Shown: positions 39,838 through 47,874 of the stretch, one piece after another
Layout of the letters: each line of letters starts with the position of its first letter
Position numbering within the stretch: the first letter of the stretch is position 1
NCBI GenBank assembly: GCA_025370845.1
Contig: JAMXFF010000012.1
Location: 1 to 64,000 of the forward strand
Origin: Laspinema palackyanum D2a
Lineage (GTDB): Bacteria > Cyanobacteriota > Cyanobacteriia > Cyanobacteriales > Laspinemataceae
Reading direction: 5' to 3'
Length of the DNA stretch: 64,000 nucleotides
Notes under the pieces: generated by a model
Seen by the model: only the letters and a program-made list of their open reading frames with translations
The model's database searches: none
Told to the model about the DNA's origin: nothing
Translations under genes and position numbers: made by a program

Positions 39838-40179
39838 ATGATGCTCAAGTCAACGACCCGTCACATTCGGATTTTTACGGCAGAGGTGCAAGATAACGAA
39901 TTTGCTCCGAGTCCAGACTTATTAACCCTTGATGTGGATCCGGACAATGAGTTTAACTGGCCGGAACCGACGTTACAGAAGGTTTACCGCAAGTTTGATG
40001 AACTGGTTGATTCTTACAGTGGGGAAGATTTAACGGAGTACAATTTACGCCGCATCGGTTCGGATCTGGAGTATTATTTGCGATCGCTCCTCCAAGAGGG
40101 TGAACTCTCCTATAACCTCAACAGCCGGGTCCAAAACTACAGCATGGGTTTACCCCAAATGGTCTACCAGGACCAGTAA
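39838..40179 (+). CDS. ndhM: NAD(P)H-quinone oxidoreductase subunit M
   Basis: 113 residues, the usual length for cyanobacterial NdhM. Sequence recalled from the family is matched almost throughout: KSTTRHIRIFTAEV, LTLDVDPDNEFNWPE, LQKVYRKFDELVDSYSGEDLT, YNLRRIGSDLEYYLRSLLQ, LNSRVQNYSMGLPQ. NdhM is a peripheral hydrophilic subunit specific to the oxygenic photosynthetic NDH-1 complex, on the cytoplasmic side of thylakoid membranes. The complex serves in cyclic electron flow, respiration and CO2 uptake. Two adjacent ATGs (39838, 39841) are possible starts. It is monocistronic. Confidence 0.95.
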   Translation: MMLKSTTRHIRIFTAEVQDNEFAPSPDLLTLDVDPDNEFNWPEPTLQKVYRKFDELVDSYSGEDLTEYNLRRIGSDLEYYLRSLLQEGELSYNLNSRVQNYSMGLPQMVYQDQ

Positions 40180-40215
40180 TCTCCCATTGGGTTGTTCTCG
40201 GGTTTAAACCGAAGG

Positions 40216-40277
40216 CCCAAACTCAGTGTTTGGGGTCAACTTCGATACAGAGTCGGGGCAGTCCATCAACTGCCCCG
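40216..40277 (+). terminator. Paired hairpins after ndhM
   Basis: CCCAAAC/GTTTGGG (40216-40234) and CGGGGCAGT/ACTGCCCCG with a 6-nt loop (40254-40277) lie 36-98 bp after the ndhM stop. Neither is followed by a T-run, so they may stabilise the 3' end rather than terminate. Confidence 0.45.
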
Positions 40278-40378
40278 CCTCCAGATGCGGATTCCCTCCT
40301 AAAATTCCGGTGCAGTCCGGATCCCGGTTTACCGGAAAGCCTCCAGGCGGTAGGGGTTGATTCTTGTGGCGGTAAGCG

Positions 40379-40440
40379 ACTCCTCCCCATCTTCCCCATC
40401 TTCCCTATCTCCCCCATCCTCCCCAGCTCCCCCATCTCCC
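40379..40440 (-). repeat. G-rich minisatellite after the EcsC-like gene stop
   Basis: Degenerate 9-mers (ATCTCCCCC, ATCTTCCCC) on the plus strand. On the minus strand they begin three nucleotides after the TAA stop of the gene at 40444. Confidence 0.8.
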
Positions 40441-40443
40441 GCA

Positions 40444-41766
40444 TTATTCTTGGGGCGGTGCGCTAATCATCCCCTGAACCTCTTGCAGGTCAATTTGGAA
40501 GTGGTTAGCGATCGCCTCCATCACCTGCTGTTCTTGATCTGTGATTACCCCATCGATTTGAGCAATTCGGTAACATTGGGCTAACAGGGGATAGGCAAAA
40601 TCGCGATCGAGCAGATTCAGGAGTTCCGGCAAGGGGACGGGATGCTCAATCTCCGCCTCGATCGCCTTTAGGGACTCGGTAGTAAAGTTTAATGGTTTTA
40701 ATTCCGGTAAAATATCCGCCCAAGAGGTATCCGGACGGGACGCCAAAATCTGATGAATCAAAATCCGGTCCATCACATCTTTTTGGGCGATCGCTCGTTC
40801 CAAATACTCCTGATTCTCTTCTTCTAACGCTTGAGTTGCCGCCTCCTGAGTCAGTGGATTTGTCTTCGCTTCATAAAAACGACAAGCTGCATATCCCAAT
40901 CCATACAACATCACCGCATTAGAACTCGCCCCGATCGCCATCCCCGCTACCGGCAGGTTCCGCAACACCCCTAATCCGCCTTTCAATGCCGCTGAACCCC
41001 CCAGGGACAACCCAAAAATCGCTAACACTTCCCCACGACGCGCCGGATCTTTTAAATCCATGTCATAAGCACCAGCAATCTGATAAACCATTTCTGCCTG
41101 TAATGCAGTGGTTGCCATCACATCCACTCCCAACAGGGCGAGGGCCAGTCCTGGGATAATACTACTGACGAATCCAATTCCCCCGGCATAAAGAGATTTC
41201 TCCACCATGATCCGATGGGCAATCTCATTGGGGCTTTCATGAGGATACTCTTGCTGCAACTTGCGAACTTGGGATTGAGCTTTGTCTATATCCACCTGTC
41301 CTACTAAATTCAGCAGCCATTGGGCTTTAAAGACTTCAGCGAATTTTTTAACAACCGGGTTCTCGCCAATAAAGGAGAGGGCTTTCCCCGTTTCCAGGGC
41401 GGTGCGATCGAAGAACTTCATCGATTCTTTGGTCGCAGTTTCGGCAGTCTTAGAAGCATTTTGGGTTACGGATTTTCCCGTTTGCGAGGCCCACTGGCTG
41501 GCTTGTCCAGCGGCTTCTACTGCGGTTGCGCTTAAAGCAGCCACATCAAAGGCAACTCCCCCGCTGTCTCCCTGGGCGATCGCCCCCACAAATTCGATGG
41601 TTTCTGCTACTTTATCCACCGCCACCTTACTCACTTCCAAGGCGGTTTTATTAATATTTTCCTGCACCTCTCCCACTGCTGCACCCACTTGGTTGCAGGC
41701 TGAGTTTTTGGATTTGACTTCTTGTTCCTTGAGTTGAGTTTGTAAATTATTGGGTTCAGTTTTCAT
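40444..41766 (-). CDS. EcsC/DUF697-like membrane protein with TerB-like C-terminus
   Basis: 440 residues. The N-terminal about 150 residues are amphipathic helices with Ala/Thr/Lys repeats (TALEVSKVAVDKVAETIEF, QNASKTAETATKESM), resembling apolipoprotein or LEA-type helices. Hydrophobic helices follow at about 190-300 with GGIGFVSSIIPGLALALLGVD and LQAEMVYQIAGAYD, similar to EcsC or DUF697 regions. The end (about 395-440) has AQIDGVITDQEQQVMEAIA, a TerB-like acidic helical pattern. Function is unknown; membrane association and a stress role are inferred from composition and the Dps/DJ-1 neighbours. Family assignment is weak. Confidence 0.6.
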   Translation of the reverse strand: MKTEPNNLQTQLKEQEVKSKNSACNQVGAAVGEVQENINKTALEVSKVAVDKVAETIEFVGAIAQGDSGGVAFDVAALSATAVEAAGQASQWASQTGKSVTQNASKTAETATKESMKFFDRTALETGKALSFIGENPVVKKFAEVFKAQWLLNLVGQVDIDKAQSQVRKLQQEYPHESPNEIAHRIMVEKSLYAGGIGFVSSIIPGLALALLGVDVMATTALQAEMVYQIAGAYDMDLKDPARRGEVLAIFGLSLGGSAALKGGLGVLRNLPVAGMAIGASSNAVMLYGLGYAACRFYEAKTNPLTQEAATQALEEENQEYLERAIAQKDVMDRILIHQILASRPDTSWADILPELKPLNFTTESLKAIEAEIEHPVPLPELLNLLDRDFAYPLLAQCYRIAQIDGVITDQEQQVMEAIANHFQIDLQEVQGMISAPPQE

Positions 41767-42035
41767 TTGTTATCTCCGGTTTTTATAAGGAAAAATTTTT
41801 ATTGCTGTACGGGTGGAATTTACGTCTTTCTCCCCCTTCCCTACCAGGGAAGGGGGCGGGGGGGTTAGGTCTCTTTTGAAAATTGAGATATTCCCCTATC
41901 CAACGGATTCCCTGTTCTGCACCTTCTGGAACATTTGGATTAAAAGGTCTTTAAACCCATTGAGTTTGTCCTAGAGCGGTAACCACAAAGAAGGTGAGCG
42001 ATCGCCTCAATCACTCACCTTTCTCGGTTGGAAAT

Positions 42036-43130
42036 TTAGACGATTCCCACCGGAGTAGTCGGTTGAGCCGGTTTCGGTTCACTCAAGCCGATCCGTTCTT
42101 GGTACATCCGAGCCAAACGACGCTCTGCCTTAGCCAGGTCCCGTTCAATGCTACTAAAAATCATCGTGGACACGGGGTCCGTAAACTGGACTTGCAATTG
42201 GAAACAGTCGATCACCCCGGTTTGAATATCCCCCAAAGCGTGACGCAAAATGGTCAAATCATCTTCAGCAGGTAAAACGTTCCTTAAAGAAGCGAAGGCC
42301 CCAGCGGCCATTGCCGGTAAAAACAGTTGTTCTCCCAGGGTTCGCAGGCGGCTTTCCAACAGTTCGAGATGGCTGACTTTTTCTTCCCAAATCTCTAACA
42401 GCAGCAATCGAGTCGCGTTATCGGTGGTGTTGTGGGCATACTGTTTAAAGGCTTCTTGGCTATAGCGTTCGCCCGCCATTGCCTGATTTAATCCATCGAT
42501 AATTTCCTGCCTGGTTGATCCTCCCCAGGCTTCGGCAAGTTGCCACCATTCGGCTGAACTATCGTTGCGATCGGGCATGGATTGGTCGGGAATGCTCAAA
42601 TTCAGCCTGGAGAGAATGGCGGTGGTGAAAATGGCTAAATCTCCCGGTTGCCGAGAGCAGATTAGGTTACCATCGGTGGTTACGGCTTCATCAATATAGG
42701 TGGCACCGGCATTTTCCATATCTTTGCGGATGGAGATAAAGCCGGTGGCACGACGTCCCCGCAGTAAGTCGGCTTGGATTAAGACTTGGGGTCCGTGGCA
42801 GACGGCAGCGATTAATTTGCCCAAGGCAGCGGCTTCTTGAACGAAGGCGATCGTGTTGGGGTTGGTTCGCATTTTATCCGGTGCGCCACCCCCGGGAATG
42901 ATCACCGCATCGAATTGTTGAGCGCGGGCTTCGGTGGTGGTCCCATCGGGTTTGATGGAGACTTTCCCATTTTTACCGTGATAGGTTTGATTCATGCCGG
43001 ACCCGAGTACAGAGACTTTGGCCCCGGCTTGTTGCAATGCTGTATAAGGAACTTTAAATTCTGAATCTTCCACTCCTTCTTCAATCAGGATGGCGATTCG
43101 GGGTGTGGGATGTGAGTTGTTGGTAGACAT
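42036..43130 (-). CDS. DJ-1/PfpI-family protein fused to a ferritin-like helical domain
   Basis: 364 residues. Residues about 10-190 are a DJ-1/PfpI (catalase HPII C-terminal type) domain: ILIEEGVEDSEF carries the conserved Glu, IIPGGGAPD the loop, and AVCHGPQ the nucleophile-elbow Cys followed by His. Such proteins act as deglycases, proteases or chaperones under oxidative stress. The second half (about 205-350) is all-helical, with ERYSQEAFKQYAHN and EIWEEKVSHLELLESRL. The ExxxxH-type spacing recalls ferritin-like or DUF892 domains, but the second metal-ligand helix (IERDLAKAERRL) lacks an obvious His. Metal binding is therefore uncertain. The neighbours are a secreted protein and Dps on the same strand. 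Confidence 0.8.
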   Translation of the reverse strand: MSTNNSHPTPRIAILIEEGVEDSEFKVPYTALQQAGAKVSVLGSGMNQTYHGKNGKVSIKPDGTTTEARAQQFDAVIIPGGGAPDKMRTNPNTIAFVQEAAALGKLIAAVCHGPQVLIQADLLRGRRATGFISIRKDMENAGATYIDEAVTTDGNLICSRQPGDLAIFTTAILSRLNLSIPDQSMPDRNDSSAEWWQLAEAWGGSTRQEIIDGLNQAMAGERYSQEAFKQYAHNTTDNATRLLLLEIWEEKVSHLELLESRLRTLGEQLFLPAMAAGAFASLRNVLPAEDDLTILRHALGDIQTGVIDCFQLQVQFTDPVSTMIFSSIERDLAKAERRLARMYQERIGLSEPKPAQPTTPVGIV

Positions 43131-43393
43131 AAAGTTAGGTTTTAGTTAATTCAGTTTGCAGTGTCAATCCAAAAAGTGAGATAAACGCCCTTGGGGTTTT
43201 ATCTTTATTGTTTATTATTCTGTTAGGAAGCATGGAGGGCTGAGGTATATCACCGAGTTCAGCCATCACGGACTCGACTCCACCGGGGAAAAGTGTGACT
43301 CTACAAGGGCGATCGCCAATTGGCTGAAACATGACCGGAGAAAAGACTCGGGTTTTTCTCCGGTGAGGTTCCGCTCTTGGCGATCGGTGAGAT

Positions 43394-43888
43394 TTAGTAG
43401 AGGTACATATTACCGTTCGGCTCAATCCTCATGTTTGTGATGTCTGAGTCCAAGTCATTGGCTTCCGTGAGATAAATCCGAATCTCTCCCGGTGCAATAA
43501 TTTCGGGTTGGGCCTGAATCAGTCCCCCATCGGGTCTCATGAAGGTGACGGTTAAGGGAATTTGCAGATCCATTAGCATGGCTTGATCGCCTCCGTCCAG
43601 GGTGCGATCGCGGGTTTCCCCGATCGCCTCGTAGGTAATCGCCGTATTCGTTTGATTGATAATTTCTACCGCAACTGGCGCATTTCCCGGTAGCACATAA
43701 GCTACGGGCATTTGCACGTTCTGGGGTAGGGGCATCGGTTGGGCCTGAGCCTGTAATTCGTTCTGTTCAGTGGGAGTATTCTGAGCCATGCTGGCAATGG
43801 GGAAGGCAACGGCTCCCAGCAAGAGGCTACTAAAAATTGCGCCTAATAATCCCGGATTTTTGCTGTTGAATAAATGAGTAAACTTCAT
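43394..43888 (-). CDS. Secreted protein of unknown function
   Basis: 164 residues from the ATG at 43888, chosen because GGAGG sits just upstream and a signal peptide starts there. The signal peptide has a basic start, hydrophobic core LLGAIFSSLLLGAVAFPIA and a likely cut after SMA at about residue 33. The mature part is mostly beta-type (VAVEIINQTNTAITYEAIG, IPLTVTFMRPDGG, IAPGEIRIYL) with no cysteines. It resembles small cyanobacterial periplasmic or extracellular proteins without assigned function. I do not recognise a catalytic motif. Confidence 0.7.
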   Translation of the reverse strand: MKFTHLFNSKNPGLLGAIFSSLLLGAVAFPIASMAQNTPTEQNELQAQAQPMPLPQNVQMPVAYVLPGNAPVAVEIINQTNTAITYEAIGETRDRTLDGGDQAMLMDLQIPLTVTFMRPDGGLIQAQPEIIAPGEIRIYLTEANDLDSDITNMRIEPNGNMYLY

Positions 43889-44210
43889 AAAAAGCCTCCA
43901 AAATTGATTAAAAAATCTTTCCAAGGGGGGCGCTCTCCTGAAAATTCAGGGGAGAGTTCCTGTAGATGACCCTAGGTTAATCTTCAGTAAATGGGGTGGA
44001 ATCCCCCTACGGCGTCACTGGATTTAATAAATAGGACAAAAAACCGGGTTTCTGGACCTTTCTTTGTTGCTTGACTCGCACCAATTCAGTGAAGAAACCC
44101 GGCTCTTTTCCCTAATACTGCAACGATTTCCTAGAGGGAGAGCAGGCCCTGCCATTATTCTCGGCTCTCGGAATGGCCTCACTCCCTTTCGATTTGCTCA
44201 AAAGCGACAA
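43889..44210. other. Intergenic region with AAACCGGGTTTCT hairpin
   Basis: About 320 bp between the secreted-protein gene and dps. The only structure seen is the long inverted repeat at 44042-44104, listed separately. Confidence 0.6.
44042..44104 (-). terminator. Long hairpin downstream of dps (AAACCGGGTTTCT family)
   Basis: AACCGGGTTTCT (44042-44053) pairs with AGAAACCCGGCT (44093-44104). On the minus strand the stem is followed by TTTTTTG, so it can serve as the dps terminator. The same arm sequence recurs at 14794 and 48048. Confidence 0.6.
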
Positions 44211-44723
44211 TTAACCCGCTAACATACTGCGAAGCATCCAGGCATTTTTCTCATGAATTTGCATCCGTTTGGTCAGCAAATCTAAAGTGGGTTGATCATT
44301 GGCTTCCTCTAGGAGGGATAGCATTTCCCGGGAAGTGCGGACCACGGTTTCTTGCCCTTGAACTAACAAGCGAATCATTTCTTTCGCGTCGGGAATGCCC
44401 TCATTGTCTTCAATCGAAGTCAGGCTAGAAAACTTCGCATAAGTAGCAGGAGCAGGAAACCCCAAAGCCCGAATCCGCTCGGCAATTTCATCCACCGCTA
44501 GGGCTAATTCTTGATACTGCTCCTCAAACATGAGATGCAGGGTGCTAAATAGGGGTCCCGTAACGTTCCAATGAAAATTATGAGTTTTTAGATAAAGGGT
44601 ATAGCTATCAGCCAACACGCGGGATAACCCTTGAGCAATTTCTTCGCGGGTGCTGTCGTCAATCCCGATATTAACGCTGATCGGATTTTGACTTTGGGCA
44701 GACATTCCTAGGGTAGCTGTCAT
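44211..44723 (-). CDS. dps: Dps-family DNA-protecting ferritin
   Basis: 170 residues, typical of Dps. The first ferroxidase helix has THNFHWNVTGP and the following helix FEEQYQELALAVDEIAERIRALG, which together give the intersubunit His/Asp/Glu iron site. A C-terminal helix has RMQIHEKNAWMLRSML. Dps forms 12-mers that oxidise ferrous iron with hydrogen peroxide, store iron and shield DNA. GAGGAATAAGA before the ATG is a good ribosome-binding site. It lies within a run of minus-strand stress-type genes. Regulation by a FurA- or PerR-type protein is common in cyanobacteria, but I see no clear site here. Confidence 0.95.
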   Translation of the reverse strand: MTATLGMSAQSQNPISVNIGIDDSTREEIAQGLSRVLADSYTLYLKTHNFHWNVTGPLFSTLHLMFEEQYQELALAVDEIAERIRALGFPAPATYAKFSSLTSIEDNEGIPDAKEMIRLLVQGQETVVRTSREMLSLLEEANDQPTLDLLTKRMQIHEKNAWMLRSMLAG

Positions 44724-44787
44724 TCTTATTCCTCTAATGATTAGACTGATTTACTGGGGTTTTGAAAAGTTCAGAGTTATAGATTGA

Positions 44788-44806
44788 GGGGAAACTATTG
44801 TTCCCC
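44788..44806 (-). terminator. Small hairpin after the hydrophilic-protein gene
   Basis: GGGGAA/TTCCCC with a 7-nt loop, 10 bp beyond the stop of the gene at 44816. No clear T-run, so it is weak. Confidence 0.35.
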
Positions 44807-44815
44807 GATTGCGAC

Positions 44816-45217
44816 TTAAATGATGCCGGGACCTTTTCCACGGCGATCGCCTTCCATCGTCAGCTTACCGTCCTCGTCATTATCATGAACTTCGTCATAC
44901 TCGCGAGAACGTTCGGCTTTGAGGGCTTCTTCTTTTTCCCGCAAGTCACCGGGCTCATTTATGTACATTTCAGGTTCGATCGCATAGTTGTTCACCAAAC
45001 CTTCTTGGTCTACGGTAAAGCCATCGCGGGTATGATCTGGATCTTCATGGGGCTCATCAGCGTTAGAGGGGGCTTTCATAAACTTGTCACCCTCACGCTC
45101 TTTGCGCGCTGCCACTTCTGCCGGAATGATTCCGCGATCGTAATGCACCGGCCCTTCTACAGGTTCCGTGACCTTATTGTTAACGGTTTCTTTGTTATCC
45201 ATTTTTTGTTTATCCAT
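44816..45217 (-). CDS. Charged hydrophilic protein of unknown function
   Basis: 133 residues, extremely rich in Glu, Asp, Lys and Arg, with no hydrophobic core and no cysteine. It is probably intrinsically disordered. Short patterns include EGPVHYDRGIIPAEVAARKEREGDKFMKAP and a Gly-rich basic end (GDRRGKGPGII). A good ribosome-binding site (GAGGAAA, 7 nt before the ATG) and its place between dps and a YihY/BrkB gene support it as real. Hydrophilin-like desiccation or stress proteins have similar composition; that role is inference. No family was recognised. Confidence 0.7.
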   Translation of the reverse strand: MDKQKMDNKETVNNKVTEPVEGPVHYDRGIIPAEVAARKEREGDKFMKAPSNADEPHEDPDHTRDGFTVDQEGLVNNYAIEPEMYINEPGDLREKEEALKAERSREYDEVHDNDEDGKLTMEGDRRGKGPGII

Positions 45218-45442
45218 GAGTATTTCCTCAATCTTTTATTTAGTCTCTTTCAGCCTATCCGGTGAACCCCGCTGAATTAAACTATCTATGGGAGTAAGTT
45301 TCCCCCTACTCCTATCGATAGAGAGATTGAGAAAACCCTCTCCCTGTAACCGTTTAGAGGAACTCTGTTCTAAAACAGCGCGGGATCAACCCGAGAATTA
45401 ACCGAATCCCATTGTTGATGTCTCTTGTTGATGTCTCTTTTT

Positions 45443-46345
45443 TTAACTGGGATTGGGGTTTTCATCCCCTACGGCGATCGCATTTTCTGTGGGAACGATG
45501 CGCGAACCATATCGGTTTGCATAAACCTGGGTAAACTCGGCCCCAAAAAATAAAATTTGTGCCGAAAAGTTAACCCACAACAATAAAACGACTAAAGAAC
45601 CCGCTGCACCGTAGGTGGAACCAATCGTACTATTCCCTAAGTACAAACCAATTAAAGTTTTACCCACGACAAAAAGTAAGGCGGTAACGATCGCCCCCAG
45701 CCAGACATCAGTCCAAGCAATTTTGACATCCGGTAAGACTTTATAAATCATGGCAAACAAGACCGTAATCACCCCAAAGGAGAGGAAGAAATCTAACACC
45801 TGCCACAACCCCATGAGCACATCCGGAACCAGATGGCTAAAAAAGTTTCCAATTGCAGCTAAGGCGGCACTGAGAACGAGGGAAACCAGCAGTAAAAATC
45901 CAATGGTTAGAATCATGGCAAAAGATAAAAAGCGGTCTTGGATCATGCCTTTTATCCCCCGTCCCGGTTTGGGTTTTACGTTCCATATCGTATTGAGAGA
46001 ACCCTGGAGTTCGTTAAAGAGTCCCGTTGCTCCAAATAGGAGTAAACCCAGACTGATCAGGGTTGCCCAAATGCCTGACCCGGTTTGCCTGGTATTCTCA
46101 ATCATGGTTTCGATGACTTCTGCCCCTTCGGTGCCGATGGTGCCTTGAAGTTGTCGGACAATTTCACCTTGGGCGGCATCTTGACCAAAGATGACTGCGG
46201 CCACGGCGATCGCAATAATTAAGATCGGCGCTAAGGAGAAAATGGTATAATAGGCCAAGGCGGCAGCCAATCGCCCTGCATTATCTTTTTGCCATTCTGA
46301 AAAAGCCAGTTTTAACAGCCGAAACAGTTGTTTAAATTTAACCAT
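45443..46345 (-). CDS. YihY/BrkB family inner-membrane protein
   Basis: 300 residues with about six membrane segments. Family signatures are LAAALAYYTIFSLAPILIIAIAVA near the start, a middle GLLLFGATGLFNELQGSLNTIWNV and the C-terminal YLGNSTIGSTYGAAGSLVVLLLWVNFSAQILFFGAEFTQVYA. The YihY/BrkB (UPF0761) family was once misnamed as ribonuclease BN. Its role is unclear, with transport or envelope-stress functions proposed. It is the first gene of the minus-strand stress-type run, separated from the hydrophilic-protein gene by about 225 bp. Confidence 0.9.
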   Translation of the reverse strand: MVKFKQLFRLLKLAFSEWQKDNAGRLAAALAYYTIFSLAPILIIAIAVAAVIFGQDAAQGEIVRQLQGTIGTEGAEVIETMIENTRQTGSGIWATLISLGLLLFGATGLFNELQGSLNTIWNVKPKPGRGIKGMIQDRFLSFAMILTIGFLLLVSLVLSAALAAIGNFFSHLVPDVLMGLWQVLDFFLSFGVITVLFAMIYKVLPDVKIAWTDVWLGAIVTALLFVVGKTLIGLYLGNSTIGSTYGAAGSLVVLLLWVNFSAQILFFGAEFTQVYANRYGSRIVPTENAIAVGDENPNPS

Positions 46346-46418
46346 TTTTGTTCCTTTTTTTGTTAAAAATTTTTCAATGAATTGTTTAAACGGATTGCAA
46401 ACAATAAATTATCCAAAC

Positions 46419-46489
46419 GTTTGTAGTAACCCCTTGACGGGGTTTCTTTACTTTAATAAAATGACTCAGTAAAGGAGTCCCTACGAACA
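46419..46489. repeat. Short inverted-repeat element related to the GTTTGTAG family
   Basis: It starts GTTTGTAGTAA and ends CTACGAAC like the larger elements at 4013 and 33765, but its inside is a different hairpin pair (CCCCTTGACGGGG and a TTTACT/AGTAAA stem). About 70 bp. Confidence 0.6.
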
Positions 46490-46811
46490 TTTGGGCGGTT
46501 TTATTTTTGGGAGTTCCCTCATTAAAGTCGGGTTTGTTCGGGAACCCGTTAAAAAATAAGAGTGGCTTCCCCGGCAATTTGCCCTCATCTGCCCGTTTTG
46601 AGTAAAGATGGGTTAGGGTTTTATTAAAATAGGGCTTAGATAGCTTAATCGCTAACTAAACCCTTTTAATCAATCCAAACGATTTACTTACCGATTTACC
46701 GATGTTAGGGATTTGGGTTTGAGAATCCTAAAGCCCACCACCTGCGATCGTTTGACTGTCCCTGTTCTCCCTCCCGGGAGGGAGAAAAATTCAGAAAGTT
46801 AGGGTCAGACC

Positions 46812-46864
46812 CTCACTCTTCAATGTTTCTGGACTATTCCAAAAGAGAAGCATTGAAGAGTGAG
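46812..46864. repeat. Perfect 14-bp inverted repeat, 25-nt loop
   Basis: CTCACTCTTCAATG at 46812-46825 and its exact complement at 46851-46864. It lies about 285 bp downstream of the LuxR-type regulator gene and could be a 3'-end hairpin of a long transcript. Confidence 0.6.
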
Positions 46865-47148
46865 CTGGGGCCTAGGAAGGGAGACGGAAGGCGCAGGATG
46901 AATCAAGTCCCCACTGACTTCTAGGGCATCGGCGATCGCCCTGCCCAAGTTGAGGCAGTTTAACCGCGATATTCCGACGACTAAAACTGTCTAGTTCTTG
47001 AGTGATCAATATCTTTAGCTTACTAAACCCCTGGGGAGTTATACCTCTATCCCAAGGTAGATCGATTCGGGGTCGGGGAGAGCCCGTTCTCCAAGCACCT
47101 GTGCGATCGCCGCCAAACTTCCCATCCTTGCCACTCCAATCCCTCCTC

Positions 47149-47874
47149 TTATCCCACTAACCCAGAGCGCAACGCTAAAACTGCGGCTTGGGTGCGGTCA
47201 TTCGCACAGAGCTTGTTTAATATATTCCGAACGTGAGTTTTCACCGTACCCACTGTGATGTACAGCTTTTCGGAAATTTCCGCGTTATTGTATCCTTGGA
47301 CAATCAACTCTAAAACTTCTAGTTCTCGTTCCGTCAGAGGATAGGCTTCGATAATCTGGCTATATTCCGGTTCCGGCGCCTTAATCGTTACCGTTTCTTT
47401 CTTCTGAGAACCTAGGGTCGGTTGGGTATTCGTCGTGCGGGCCTGCTTGAGGACGATCCCAGCGATCGCCGGATCAATCCAGGAGTTACCTTCGTAGGTG
47501 AGGCGCACCACTCCCAGCAATTCCTCAAAACTAATATCCTTCATGCAGTAAGAATCTGCACCGGCAGCAAATGCAGCCAGCACCGCATCTTCATTATCCT
47601 GAAAGGTCAAGATCAAGATTTTGGTTTTGGGATTCTGTCCTTGAGCCGCTTGTGCTTGTTGCAGTCGCTGCGTCACCTCAATTCCATCAATATCCGGTAA
47701 CCCAATGTCAACAATCCCAATATCCGGCTTTGTATCCATCAGCAATTTCAATCCCGAGGTGCCGTTGGCAGCATCGCCGACAACGACAATTCCATCAGAT
47801 TGCTGCAAAGCCGTTCGGATTCCTATCCGAGTCAGATCATGGTCTTCAACTAAAGCAACGCGAATTTCACTCAT
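47149..47874 (-). CDS. NarL/LuxR-type response regulator
   Basis: 241 residues. A receiver domain (about 4-125) has EDHD acidic residues, D56 in IVDIGLPDIDG, T in LTF and K in CMKD. A linker follows (about 135-175), then a LuxR/GerE helix-turn-helix (about 176-238): LTERELEVLELIVQGYNNAEISEKL and ITVGTVKTHVRNIL. It is a phosphorylation-activated DNA-binding regulator. No histidine kinase is adjacent in an operon; the nearest is the multisensor kinase 1.6 kb away on the other strand. Plastid Ycf29 and several cyanobacterial regulators share this layout. The target genes cannot be named. Confidence 0.93.
   Translation of the reverse strand: MSEIRVALVEDHDLTRIGIRTALQQSDGIVVVGDAANGTSGLKLLMDTKPDIGIVDIGLPDIDGIEVTQRLQQAQAAQGQNPKTKILILTFQDNEDAVLAAFAAGADSYCMKDISFEELLGVVRLTYEGNSWIDPAIAGIVLKQARTTNTQPTLGSQKKETVTIKAPEPEYSQIIEAYPLTERELEVLELIVQGYNNAEISEKLYITVGTVKTHVRNILNKLCANDRTQAAVLALRSGLVG

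Larger units (their letters stand above)
46346..47148. other. Intergenic region with two inverted repeats
   Basis: About 800 bp hold the repeat at 46419-46489 and the perfect inverted repeat at 46812-46864. The remaining sequence shows no gene. Confidence 0.6.

Noticed and set aside
43135-43425. 96-codon minus-strand frame
   Set aside because: It overlaps the end of the secreted-protein gene in another frame and has no motif or ribosome-binding site.
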